From NCBI GenBank assembly GCA_963678675.1, contig OY783191.1:39906602-39970601 (forward strand): 64,000 nt of DNA. The letters are read 5' to 3'. Source of the stretch: Xiphydria camelus. Its lineage: Eukaryota > Arthropoda > Insecta > Hymenoptera > Xiphydriidae. The notes under the pieces are model-generated. The model had not been told where the DNA came from. It saw nothing but the letters and a program-made list of their open reading frames with translations, and ran no database searches. Position 1 is the first letter of the stretch, and every line of letters starts with the position of its first letter. A program made the position numbers and the translations under genes. Of this stretch, positions 43,301-53,300 are shown in pieces.

Positions 43301-45088
43301 GATCGATACGTATATCAAATGCTTCTCGTATACCATGTGAGGCTAAACTCACTCGTCAGGAAAGAAACTTTAATTACTATTATCTCATTATCTATGAGCT
43401 TCAGGCTGATATTTGTATAATACTTTTTTGAAGATTACATTTTTATCTACAATAAAGTCTGATATCAATACGGGCCAAAAGTTCACAGATAATGAGAAAA
43501 TGGTAATTCGAGTTTCTTTTTCCATTGTAAATCATATTTACGATAGGTATCGCCCGACGCAAACTTTATGCGTGGATGAATAACAATTTTAACAATTGTT
43601 ACGAAGACAACGACGTCAGGTGCCAGGTCTCCTGACGCGAATTCAATTATTCCGCATTACAACCTCGAACTAAGATTACCGAGATTCTCCCCGGTGCTGT
43701 TGTACTATGTTTCATCCTGCAATTACCGAGGCCAATTTGACGCGTTTCAGATTACTAGCCCTGTGCCTGATCGCCGCCTGCAGATCCGCGGAGGAGGAGT
43801 ATGATTACGAGGAGGAACCGGCGGCGGCGGCTCCGGTCACGCCGGCACCGGCGAAGCCCGCCGGGAGGCTGGGCGGCCTCCTCAGCCCGCGAGGACGAGG
43901 TCCGATAGGGAGGAAACCTGCTGCTGTGAGTTCCGCGGCTTTTCGTGTGCTCGTTTATTCATCGGAGCAGACATTTCGGGGCTTGAGAGATGACAGTACG
44001 AATCTATATATCTTTCGCTCTGCAGACTCCTTCGACGACGACGGCCAAACCGGTCGAAGAGGCCGTCGAAGACGAAGAGGTGAGCGAGGAGGTCAGCGAG
44101 GAGGGCCAGGAGCAAGAGAAAGCGCTCACCACCACCACCACCACCACGGAATCCTCGAAGAAATTGCGCGGGGGAGTCAGACCGTTCAGGTGTGTATATA
44201 TGGATCGAAAAGTCTTATCGTTTAAAATCGTCCCTCGAATCTCAAAATCGTCTAAAGTCGAATTATAATGAAATTGCTGAGTAGACGTAAGTCATTTGAT
44301 CGCCGATTTATTATCGCAGGTCAAACGAGGACCTTCTAGCCGCCCTGAAGAGGAGGAGAGCTCAAGTCGGAAGCAGCCACTCGCGCGATACGGCCACGCC
44401 GCAAGCTAGCGCGGATTCGACGACACCGAAACCAAGGTAAGCCAAATTAAACGGGTACATAACTCAAACGAGCGACGCGGTAGAATCAAAAACGAATGAT
44501 CGAGATTTCGCATGCAGGGTAGGTGGTACCAGTTATAGCCATGTTTAAGGATTTTTCAAATGTCATGCCTTGTATTTTGTAAAGAATTGACATATCGCTA
44601 AATGATAGATTGTATAGTTTTCTTGCAGCAATTCATGAAAAAAAAATATAACGATCTTTCCGTAAAATGAAAAAAAAAACCATAAAAAGGAAAAACTGCC
44701 GATTTTCCCTATTAGAGTCACTCATCGCCATTAATAACCAGGGGTGTATGTATTTGTGTCACGTCAGTTTATACTGTTTGATCAACAATTTTAAATCTTA
44801 ACGAGACAATTTAAAGCACATATCTTAGTTATAAGACAAAAATCTGGGAAGTGGCTATAACTGGTACGCCTACACTTAATTTTCTCAACCGATAACGATA
44901 ATAATCATCCCCTCAGAGCATCCACGAGCGGACGACGAGGCGGCTCAACCGCGGAGGCCGCCCCGGCGAGGACGGGTCGCGGCAGATTCGGGACGTCGCG
45001 AGCGTCCAAAGCCGCGGCGCAAGAAGAGGTCGAGGAGACCCAGCAGGAGGAGGTCCAAGTGAAGCCGAGAGCGTTCCGCAAGGGATAA
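37286..45088 (+). CDS. Five-exon gene for a 215-aa secreted charged low-complexity protein
   Basis: Coding exons 37286-37305, 43751-43925, 44026-44189, 44320-44436 and 44917-45088 total 648 nt (215 codons plus TAA). All four introns are GT-AG and the phases agree at every junction. The first two exons join to MRFTLFALLALCLIAACRSA, a clear signal peptide, probably cut near residue 19/20. The mature chain starts with an acidic YDY-EEE motif (Tyr 24 and 26, good tyrosine-sulfation context), then Pro/Ala-rich and Gly/Arg-rich parts, an acidic segment (76-96), a seven-Thr run (100-106, possible O-glycosylation), a helix-like block FRSNEDLLAALKRRR (119-133) and basic GRGR/RGG stretches. There are no cysteines after the signal. 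I do not recognise the family; an extracellular-matrix, cuticle or secretion product is inference. Confidence 0.85.
39769..39805 (-). repeat. Interstitial telomere-type (CCTAA)n / (TTAGG)n tract
   Basis: Seven CCTAA units and a final CC. TTAGG is the canonical telomere repeat of most insects, including ants and bees. Confidence 0.9.
39994..40118. mobile_element. 125-bp near-perfect hairpin MITE, PIF/Harbinger-like
   Basis: Arms of about 55 bp (GGCCGGTTTTACCAACA, AGCGCTATACTGAGAATAAC) surround a loop of about 13 nt. TAA flanks both sides (39991-39993, 40119-40121). GGCCGG-type ends with a T-W-A duplication match PIF/Harbinger MITEs. Confidence 0.8.
41783..42145. mobile_element. MITE family A, copy 1 (intron 1)
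   Basis: Ends GGTGTACCAGTTATAGCC and, on the complement, GGCGCGTACAAGTTATAGCC, with TA at 41781-41782 and 42146-42147. The interior is nearly identical to the copy at 44522, apart from a short insertion around CACATTCTATGGTG. Non-coding. Confidence 0.85.
42338..42560. mobile_element. 223-bp foldback MITE (GACTGAGA/CACTGAGA ends)
   Basis: Arms of about 85 bp run from GACTGAGAAAAAAAT through ACTTGATCGAAATAAACGTG to AAATGAATAT and are mirrored to 42560. TA flanks at 42336-42337 and 42561-42562. No coding. Confidence 0.85.
43751..43925 (+). CDS. Exon 2 of the secreted-protein gene
   Basis: Acceptor CGCGTTTCAG, donor GCTGCT-GTGAGT. Completes the hydrophobic signal core (LLALCLIAAC) and encodes residues 7-65 including the acidic YDY motif; ends in phase 0. 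Confidence 0.85.
44026..44189 (+). CDS. Exon 3 of the secreted-protein gene
   Basis: Acceptor TTTCGCTCTGCAG, donor AG-GTGTGT. Encodes residues 66-119 plus two bases: acidic Glu-rich stretch, Thr run and the start of the LLAAL block context. Confidence 0.85.
44320..44436 (+). CDS. Exon 4 of the secreted-protein gene
   Basis: Acceptor TTATTATCGCAG, donor AG-GTAAGC. Encodes residues 120-158 plus two bases, with SNEDLLAALKRRRAQ, the most protein-like segment. Confidence 0.85.
44522..44870. mobile_element. MITE family A, copy 2 (intron 4)
   Basis: Ends GGTGGTACCAGTTATAGCC and (complement) GGCGTACCAGTTATAGCC flanked by TA (44520-44521, 44871-44872). It fills most of the 480-bp intron 4 and has the same orientation as the copy in intron 1. 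Confidence 0.85.
44917..45088 (+). CDS. Exon 5 (terminal) of the secreted-protein gene
   Basis: Acceptor ATCATCCCCTCAG; encodes the Gly/Arg/Ala-rich C-terminus ending KPRAFRKG and stops at TAA 45086-45088. Confidence 0.85.
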
Positions 45089-45655
45089 ACGAGCGGATCC
45101 TTCGAGTAGAACGAGAACAGCGGAGCTTTCCGTGCAGAAATCGTCGTTAAGAAATTCCTTGTCCTCCTCCTCCTCCACCCCCCTCTTTCCTTCTGGTTTT
45201 CTTTATACTTATACACGGACTTGATACCTATTCGAGCGAAGAACGTACACATACCCTACCTACCTGTTCCTTTTGCTTTTCGTCACGAACACGCGATGTG
45301 ATAGCGATTTTAATCGACGTTCGTCCGAATGAGCGGGGGGCGCCGTTGGCGTATTTTCGCGTCCTCCGTCGCCCTCGAAATCGACGTTGGGGGAGTAACC
45401 GCTCGCGTGGAAAAAGAAAAGGAACGAATCGCGGCGAACGGGGAAGAAAGAAACGAGTCGCGCCACGGGCGAGCGCGTAGACGCTTATTACGAGATGATA
45501 AACAGGCGCGCGTTCGCGCGTACACACACACACACACTCGAAGAGAAGCAAGTGCGACTTGTACGGGGGAAGTTATCGCCGGAAAATCATGTACATAGGA
45601 GATCGTCGCCGTTCTCCGACTAACGTAAAATATTGTATAAATGTAAATTAATGAG
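45089..45655 (+). other. 3' UTR of the secreted-protein gene
   Basis: About 570 nt between stop and the polyadenylation signal, including a (AC)n run at about 45523-45537. Antisense ORFs here are not supported. Confidence 0.55.
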
Positions 45656-45661
45656 AATAAA
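45656..45661 (+). terminator. AATAAA polyadenylation signal
   Basis: AATAAA in an AT-rich context, the first canonical signal after the stop codon at 45088. Cleavage is expected 10-30 nt downstream. Confidence 0.65.
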
Positions 45662-45982
45662 AAAGTCACAAAGCGAAGGAAGCACGCGTGTACGAATGGC
45701 CGACGTTCTTTCGCTTTTCCCGCCGGTGCCGCGGTGTATCGGTTGCGATTTTATCGTGATCGACTTGCTCGTCGTCGCACTCATTTTCAGATCCCTTTGA
45801 GCGATGGGCACGGTAGTCACGCGTTTCCCGTGCGAACGCACCGTCCATTCGACATTCACTAATTGCGTTTGCGCTTGCTTACAGACATTGAGAAACACAG
45901 GATTGGTAAGTATCCTTTCTAGGACGGACTATCGGCTATTTCGACAGAAAGTCACGGTATGTAACCATTGTTATTCTGCCAA

Positions 45983-46243
45983 AAATTGAAATCTCTGGAA
46001 TCTGTTGCCGGACCACGCTCTCTTATATATTTGGACGCGCCGATTACGAAAAGCAAGGCTGTTTGCTCGATATCTCAAAGAAAATATAGGATATGAACGA
46101 TTTTTATGTACGGAAAAATAATGTTTTCCCTATGAAATCATCGATATCTCAGTTTCCCTTTGAGATTTCATCAATATACCCATGATTTTTGGAATCGGCA
46201 TGAAAAAATACATCGGATAAGGATGGTGACAAAACTCGAGATC
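45983..46243. repeat. Dispersed palindromic family, copy 2
   Basis: Contains GCCGATTACGAAAA, GATATCTCAAAGAAAA, ATGTACGG, ATCATCGATATCTC, TTTGAGATTTCATCA, TGATTTTTGGAATCGGC and TGAAAAAATACATCGG in the family order. Directly followed by copy 3 in the same orientation. Confidence 0.8.
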
Positions 46244-46515
46244 TTTGGAATCGATCGCTGGACTATTCTATCTTGCGTACTTTTTCGCGCTGATTATGAA
46301 AATCGCGGTTATTAAGCCAAAATCTCAAAGGAAACATGAGATATTGGTGATTTTGTGTATGAGAAATTTGTTTTTCCACAAATGATCATCGATATCTCGG
46401 TGCTCCTTTGAGACTTTCTCAATTATTTTCGGAATCAGCGTAAAAAAAATACATCGAGTAGGGGAAGGTCGAAGGATCAATTCCAGAGATTTCGATTTTG
46501 GGCGAAAATATTCTG
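46244..46515. repeat. Dispersed palindromic family, copy 3
   Basis: Same ordered blocks (CTGATTATGAAAA, ATCTCAAAGGAAAC, GAGATATTGGTGATTTT, ATCATCGATATCTCGG, CTCCTTTGAGA, TTTTCGGAATCAGCGT, AAATACATCGAG). The arms TCTCAAAGGA / TCCTTTGAGA are complementary. Confidence 0.8.
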
Positions 46516-46758
46516 GAGTAAAATCCTATTGAAACCGCCGCGGTGTCTTACATAATTGCATTACCGTGCCTCCTTCTCTCTCTCTTTTCGGTTATTATAT
46601 ATTCACAGGGTCAATCTAGGACATCGCATACGAAAGTACCCGCTCATCTTTCTTCCGCGCTGGCGTGCCTCTTTTTATATACGATGACGAAAGGTGAATA
46701 AAAGATGGTAGTTGCGCATCGACACTCACCACTCCGCACTGCTCTTTCGCGATATATA

Positions 46759-47007
46759 TCTGTGGCTTGGATGAAAAAGGGCCCAAGTGCAAAAACTAAG
46801 ATCCGAGAAAAATTCGATTAAAGTTGATCGAATTCGATGAAGGTAAAGGTCATTTAGTTCCTTTTAATATTTGTGACTTCGCAACCATTGAAGATAGAGA
46901 CTTGGGACCTTTTTCATGAAAAAAATCTGGTCGAAATTAGTCAGAAAAACTCTAAAATTCATTTTTGACAAAATCGCACTTAGCCCCTTTTTCATCCAAG
47001 CCACAGA
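46759..47007. mobile_element. 249-bp MITE with TCTGTGGCTTGGATGAAAAA ends
   Basis: TIRs of about 30 bp (TCTGTGGCTTGGATGAAAAA, GGG-CNAAGTGC) mirror at both ends. A third, internal partial copy (GACTTGGGACCTTTTTCATG) lies at about 46899-46918. No coding. Confidence 0.8.
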
Positions 47008-47682
47008 CATGTACATGACACGGAAAAGTAAGACTTCGATTCGCAAATCCCACAGTCTTGAAATCCCCCTCCCCCCGTCTCGTGTCTGACACAGAAATCA
47101 TTCCACTCCGTCACCGAGAATCCCGCATGAAATCTACGATGTCCCCAACGTACGAACGACCCTGGTAAGCCCCACGGGCGTGTCTTTCTTATCCCTCATT
47201 ACAAAGTCCAATAAGTACGCGCGTACATATTAAAACGCGTCACCGCACCTTCGTAGTCGCTACACTCGCTTTTCCCCGCCGAGAGCGGGCAACCCGCGCG
47301 CGATACTCTCGCTCTGCAGCAGCAGCCTGACGCCCCGCAGCACCGCGATCGCGTTTCGCTTTCCGCGAATTGTAACGAGGATCGCGCGTTCCGTCGCCCC
47401 GTAAGCATCCCTCGCGGTTCGTCCTCGCGATTGGAAGCGTCGCTCGAGCGATGACTTTTTTCAGATCCGCCTTTCGCAATGCTCTCCCGACGAGGATCGC
47501 TCCCGAGCGAGACGCCGAGGCAGCGCGAGCGCGGGGCGAATGTATAATAGTAAGAGCGAGCTTACGAGTCGCCCTGAACCATTGACTTTTAACGGAGCTA
47601 CCTATATACTCTCTGTGATAAGCGAGGGGCGATCGCGACTCGTAGATGGTACAGATAATTCCATTTGTTCTCCGTTCGCGTA
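47008..47682. other. Non-coding stretch, no gene seen
   Basis: GC-rich with random ORFs; nothing supported. Confidence 0.4.
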
Positions 47683-48212
47683 CACTGAAAAAATAGTTAT
47701 TTTCGTTATTAGGGCGTGAAGCGCTGTTTTTAACGAGTGTGAAGTTTGCCGCACGAGCGAAGCGAGTACGGCAATCACACTCGTTAGAACGGCGCGAAAC
47801 AACCGAATAACGAATTCTATTTTTTGTCACTAAGTGTCAAATACGAGATTGGCGATTTCACGCACTGCGCAGGTTATTTCACGCACTGCGCAACTTTTCA
47901 CGAATTGGTGTGTGAAAGATGATTTCACATGCGTCGAGGACGCCCATGAAACCGAGTATTTGACACTGAGTGACAAAAAAAGATTAAAAATTATTCCGTT
48001 AGAAGGATAATCTGAGTACGAAAGGTCAAACACATAAAAAATTATCCTTCCAGGGAATAAAATGTAACCTTCCTTAGGATTAAATAATAATAATAATTTT
48101 AATAATAATAATTATAATAATAAGGATAATTTTTGATCTATTTTAGGTACCTTTCGTACTCAGATTATATCCTTCTAACGGAATAATTTTTAATCTCTTT
48201 TTTTTCTCAGTG
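47683..48212. mobile_element. Composite CACTGA-ended element made of serial hairpins
   Basis: CACTGAAAAAA at the left and CACTGAGAAAAAA on the complement at the right, with TA at both borders (47681-47682, 48213-48214). Inside are three hairpins in series: about 47729-47787 (TAACGAGTGTGA arms), 47820-47981 (TTTTTGTCACTAAGTGTCAA arms) and 47982-48198 (GATTAAAAATTATTCCGTTA arms). Either nested insertions or one multi-hairpin element. Confidence 0.7.
47820..47981. repeat. Internal hairpin with a 21-bp direct repeat
   Basis: Arms TTTTTGTCACTAAGTGTCAA / TTGACACTGAGTGACAAAAA. The loop carries TTTCACGCACTGCGCA twice (47856-47871, 47877-47892). Confidence 0.75.
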
Positions 48213-48214
48213 TA

Positions 48215-49984
48215 TTCTCACGAGACACCTCTTTGTCAATTTTACTCGTCGCGAACGCGACACGAGAGGTGGATCTCGCGTGTTTTCCAACCGCCGAAAT
48301 TCCCGCGCGCATATTCCACCGCGAGAATGCGGCGAAGGACGTTCGCGAGACGCGTCGATGCGCAGCCCCGAGCGATCGGCAATCCACCGGCGCGCGGTGA
48401 CCCGCATTCGCTCTGCTTTCGGCAACGAGCGACCGCCTCTCTCGTTGTCACCTTGTTCTTTCTCCCTCTCCCCCCCCCCTTTTCTCGCGCGCGCGGGACG
48501 ACGAGCCTCAGCGGCGACTTCTTCGAAGAACGCGCGCGCCGAACGGAAGGCGGATTCGAGAGGCCCGGTAGAGCAGCAGCGCGCATGAAACACGAAAGTG
48601 AGAGGAGTGGAACCTCGTCGGCCTTGAGGGTGCGCGCGGAGAGGGACATTTCACTTGCAAAGAACATCCACGATCTCGATAAGCCGACCGGGGGGATGCC
48701 TGCGGCGTGTGCGCTCCGAGATAGACGCGGAGGATCCCTCCGAATTCCTCTCGGGCCTCGGATCGAGAGGCGGCGTCGTCGCTCGGCGAGAAACAAATCG
48801 TAGGACGGACCGCGATTCGACGAGGAAGACATTGTATCGTACGCGCGAGATCTCGCTTGAATGAAACGCTGTTAGAGAAATATGCTCGAGCGAACAACTG
48901 GTATGAATTGCACGTGTACGTGCGAATAGCCGTGAATGCGTAGGTGTGTGTATATACAGAAACAATTTCTTTCACTTTCCTCGCGCGGTGTCTTTCGCAA
49001 CACGCAACGGGTCCGGAGATCAACCCCCGCCTCGCCGCCGCGCCGTTTCGAACGTGGGAGGAATTCCTAACCTTGCGCACTCTCTCGCGGCTGGACAGTT
49101 GCACTAGAGTCGCCTCTGTCGAGTTAATTGATACGTCGATCGCGAGGTAACATTTTCTCGTGTTTCCCTTTGGATCTGATTACGTTTTCCTCGCGCGGAG
49201 GAAGTCGTTCATTGCGATCGGACGGAAATGGATCGATGCGCAATTACAGCGATCGTTGTACCGTACCATACGTTTCGTACGTGACGCGACTTTATCGTGT
49301 GGCGTGCCGAGAGTAGGCATATGTATGCTCGTAGAGTCGAGTCATCGACGCGAAGTCAATTGACGCGGGGTTATTGGATTCACTATCGACGATTCGATCG
49401 AATTCATTCCATAATCGATACTGGCAATTCCAAACGAGAGAGCGTCGAGTGATTCAGAGCTACGCGTATACGCAATCTTCGCCGATCGGGCTTTCGTCCG
49501 ACTATACTTTCGCATCCGCGATGCACCGCGACGTGACGACGCGTTTTCCGGAAAACGCTGACGCGGATATCGAGCTGGCGCATCCGCGATCCGTTAGTCC
49601 AAGCGCGACGCGACGACGGGAGTCGACGGTACGTTGTATCCGTTACGTAACGAACCGGTGTGCTCGCGGTACGCGCATCTCGAGGAGTACTCGACCGACG
49701 CCACGCGCGTGCGGTATCAACGCGATGCATGTGGAAGAGCTATGCGCTCTACTGGTTATCCTTGCCAGCTGCACGCACTATGCAGGTGGGCGCAGTGCAG
49801 GAATCTACCGTTTCTCGCATATTTTGCATATCCCGTACGGTGTATATCCTGAGTACTCGTCTCCTCGCATTTCTCTCTCGCGCGAATTAGATAATTCCTG
49901 AAATATCCTCAACGATTTTACCGCATCCGATCGATCGGTATTGATCGCGCTCGCTCCCAAAGGCAAATTCTCCCTCCTCCTCCT
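48215..49984. other. Non-coding stretch, no gene seen
   Basis: GC-rich; both strands are open over long stretches (for example 48210-48830) in several frames at once, which argues against any one of them being coding. Confidence 0.45.
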
Positions 49985-50341
49985 CGTCCCATTCTTATAT
50001 TTCTTATATTTGTTTATTTCTTATTTTTTACTTTCACCGTTATAGTTACTGTTTCAGTTACTTACTTAGTCATTGACTTTATTTACTCGTTATCATTATT
50101 ATTTCTTTATTTGTTTATTTCTTATATTTGTTTATTTCTTATTTTTTATTCTTACCGTTATAGTTACTGTTTTAGTTACTTACTTAGTTATTGACTTTAT
50201 TTTTGTACCTTACTTATTTACTTATTGTTACTCGTGTTACTATGACTTACTTATTGCTAGTTATTTACTTTAAAACGTACTTTCTTGTGTACTCTTAGAG
50301 GGCTTGCCCTAGAGCAAAATAAACGCTTCTTCTTCTTCTTC
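49985..50341 (+). mobile_element. Third retroposon 3' end with (CTT)n tail
   Basis: A T-rich 3' region ends ACTCTTAGAGGGCTTGCCCT, AGAGCAAAATAAACG and (CTT)n (50326-50341). It matches the minus-strand tails at 35034 and 35434. An internal tandem duplication of about 88 bp with period 118 (50001- and 50119-) includes CCGTTATAGTTACTGTTT. No coding remains. Confidence 0.65.
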
Positions 50342-53300
50342 CCATCGACGCGCGTATACCACCGATCCGAGAAATTCGTCGCGTCTCGAAACCGTAACAG
50401 CCGTCGTCGATCGGGACGTCGTTAAACGCCAATAACAAATTGCATCGTGTTTTATATAATCGCTCGCGAGACGACGCGACGACCGCGTGCCCGTTACGCG
50501 TACGTATACCTACCTACCGTGTCTACGAGCTCTCAGCATCGCGGCGCCTTCGCGTAAGTTTCTCCGACCTTTCCGTAATGTCACCGCGCGCGCGCGAGGA
50601 TGCGCGCACGAGCCGTGCGGCTAGGCGGCGCGCGGAGCTAACCGCCCGACACGCGGATATTTCTGAAAGGACTCGCTCGAAATATCAGGAATTCGCAGGA
50701 ATTTCGAGGCGAACCGTATAATCGCGCGATTTCGAGGCGAACGCGAACGAGAGTGAAACAGTCAAAAGGAGGGAGGGAAGAAAGCGCGCGGAGATCGACG
50801 TACCGCGCTGCGCCGAAAATCGGTCGCGCCGCGGAGAATTTCGTAGCTAATTTATGCGCGACCCGCTTTGCGGCGCTAACGAAAGCAGATGCGAGTGTTA
50901 ACTCGATTGACGCGATTGGAGTAAACTCGAGGAACGTTTCAAGATTTCGATCTTTGCCGAAGTTTCAAGAAACACCTGAATTCAACCCTGAACAATAGTC
51001 GTTCGATGAGAAGAAAAATCGAAGGACGAGACAAAAGCCGTCAGATTGGTCGCGCAAACTGACGAGACATCGTCGCTCGACTGTGACGCGTGTCGGGCCA
51101 CTACGCGAAAACCGGAAATGGACGCGGCTGTCGAAACTACTCGGAAGAAGCGAATGGTATAATTGCGCCTGACAGGGCGTATTAATCGGTCGACTTTTGT
51201 GTTACGACATTATTCCGTTTCCGCGCTTCGATGTCGTCTTCTCTTGACGCTGTGTGAAAAAAAAAAAAGTGAAATTTCCGATTAAACGTTATAAGATTTG
51301 CATCATAAATGGCAAATCTCTCTCCTTCCGAATTTTTTTCTTTCCCGTCGCGTGAGCACTTCCAATCGAGGATTACTTTATCGGCGCGTCTTCGAATAAC
51401 CGAGAGACGTCTTCGTTTCGCGACACAGCCCCGTTTCCGGGGGAGCGACCGAGAGGAACGGCACGCGAATCGGCGGATCGATTCACCGCCGACGCAGACG
51501 GAGAGAAACGGATCTCTCTCGATCCCCCCCACGGGTTGTCGTAACGTTACACGCCCGTTCCGCGGAGGGGCAGGGACAAGTCGGTTTCGCGTCGCGGCGC
51601 TATTGCGAAACGAGGAAACAATTATGGAAATCTAGACCGCCGTGATGCCCCCTCGCCGTTGGGCGCGAGTTATTATTTCATATTGCATATTGCACAAAGC
51701 TATAACGGTGCGGCGTAGGCGTTCGCGGATAGCTGCGGCTGAACCGAGGCTGAAGAACGAATCGAACGGGACGAGGAATGCTGGTTGACAGGGGAAGATT
51801 GAAGCGATGGAAGAAGGGGGTGAGCATAGTTAATGATTCGCGTTCAAACGAGAGTACCGTTTGCTCGCAATGAAACGTACGCTGCAAAGAGTGGCGACTT
51901 ATCAGATGACACAGCGAGCGATACAAGGAGCGAAGCCACGCGCGAAACTAATACGTCGAAAAGTACCTATGTAGAGATAAATAAAATAAAACGGAAGACG
52001 AGGAGGAGTGCGAAGGACTTTCTCTCCGCCGGCAGAATCCTTATTCGCTTTCCCTGCCACGCGCGTATAACGCAGTCGCGTGGCTATCGCGCGATCGCTC
52101 ATCGGAGGATACGAGCGATCGAGCGAGAAGAAAAATTTGACAGATGTGTACGTAATGACGTATAGTCGCGACATGTGTGGGTACGGACTTATCGAGTATT
52201 TGCGACAAAACTCGTGATAAAAATGTTGGCCTTTAAATAGCACCTTCTTCGGTGAAAAATCCGTAACGATCCTTTCGCGGAAGGGCGAAAGGTACAGCCG
52301 CGACGAGTTATGAAGAAACGCGCCTTTCCTCCCATATGGGATTTTGAAATTGTCGCCCCCCGGGGATGTATCGTTAAAAGCGCTTCCCTCCCCCGGTATT
52401 CTTATCAACGGAGGGACATTTCGAAAGAAACTTTTCCTCGCACACAAAGCCGCGGGGACATTTGCTGCTTTTCGAATGTTTCTTTCTCAATAACTCGTTC
52501 AATTGTGACACGCATCTGACGTTCTCTCTTTTTCCGAAATTCGGAAACACCGTGGAAAGGGAGGACGGTTTCGTGGAAGGAAAGTTAGGAAGTTCGAATT
52601 TACCGGAATTTTGGAAACGACGTTATTCCGGGACTGAGAAAACTGTTACTCTTCGCGCCCCCCGTCGTCATCTACGTATTACACGCGCAGATTCTTGTAT
52701 ACAGTATACTCGTACAGGAGCTTTCTTCGCTCTCGAACGAATTTTAATTACCGTCCACTCACGGCGATCCGATCTGGAACTCCATTTCGGAGCGTATATA
52801 GCGCGCCTGTCGGGTCTCTCGTTCGAATAAATCTTCCGCCCTTCTCGTCGTCCAGATGCTATCTCGCGGTACGACGTATGAATACGCGGCGACTGGAAAC
52901 GGAGCGGTCCGGTCGCGCGGCGAATATCGCGGCTCGGGGCAACGCCCGGAGCGGCTAATCATTATTTTCGACGTACAATAATTAATATTAAACGTCCCAA
53001 AGGCCGGGGGACTTTCAATGTTAAGGTTACTATCTCTTCGGATCGTCGATCCTCCTTCTCTCTCTCTTGCGTGCACGCGGAAGGTGCCTTATACGCGGAA
53101 CACGCACTCGACAAAGCGTCGGTACGTACACGTACGTGCGCGCATACATATGTATATACGGAGCACGGCTCGCGCATCGAGATAAGTGGGTCAAATTGAT
53201 ATCCGGTTTTGCAGAGCCGGAATTGCGCGACGATCGGGCGTTTCTATTCGTTCCGACGCGTTTGCCACTCGCTGGACGATATTTGAATTGAGCGCGAAAA

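Larger units (their letters stand above)
37306..43750 (+). other. Intron 1 (6.4 kb) of the secreted-protein gene
   Basis: Bounded by GTGAGT and GCGTTTCAG. It contains the composite repeat at 39489-40220 and MITEs at 41783 and 42338. The rest (37306-39480, 40226-41780, 42563-43750) shows only a CT microsatellite (about 41334-41358), a CG run (40544-40559) and random ORFs. Confidence 0.75.

Noticed and set aside
48208..48832. Three overlapping ORFs of 128-198 codons on both strands
   Set aside because: The same bases are open on both strands and in several frames, as expected from high GC with few stops.
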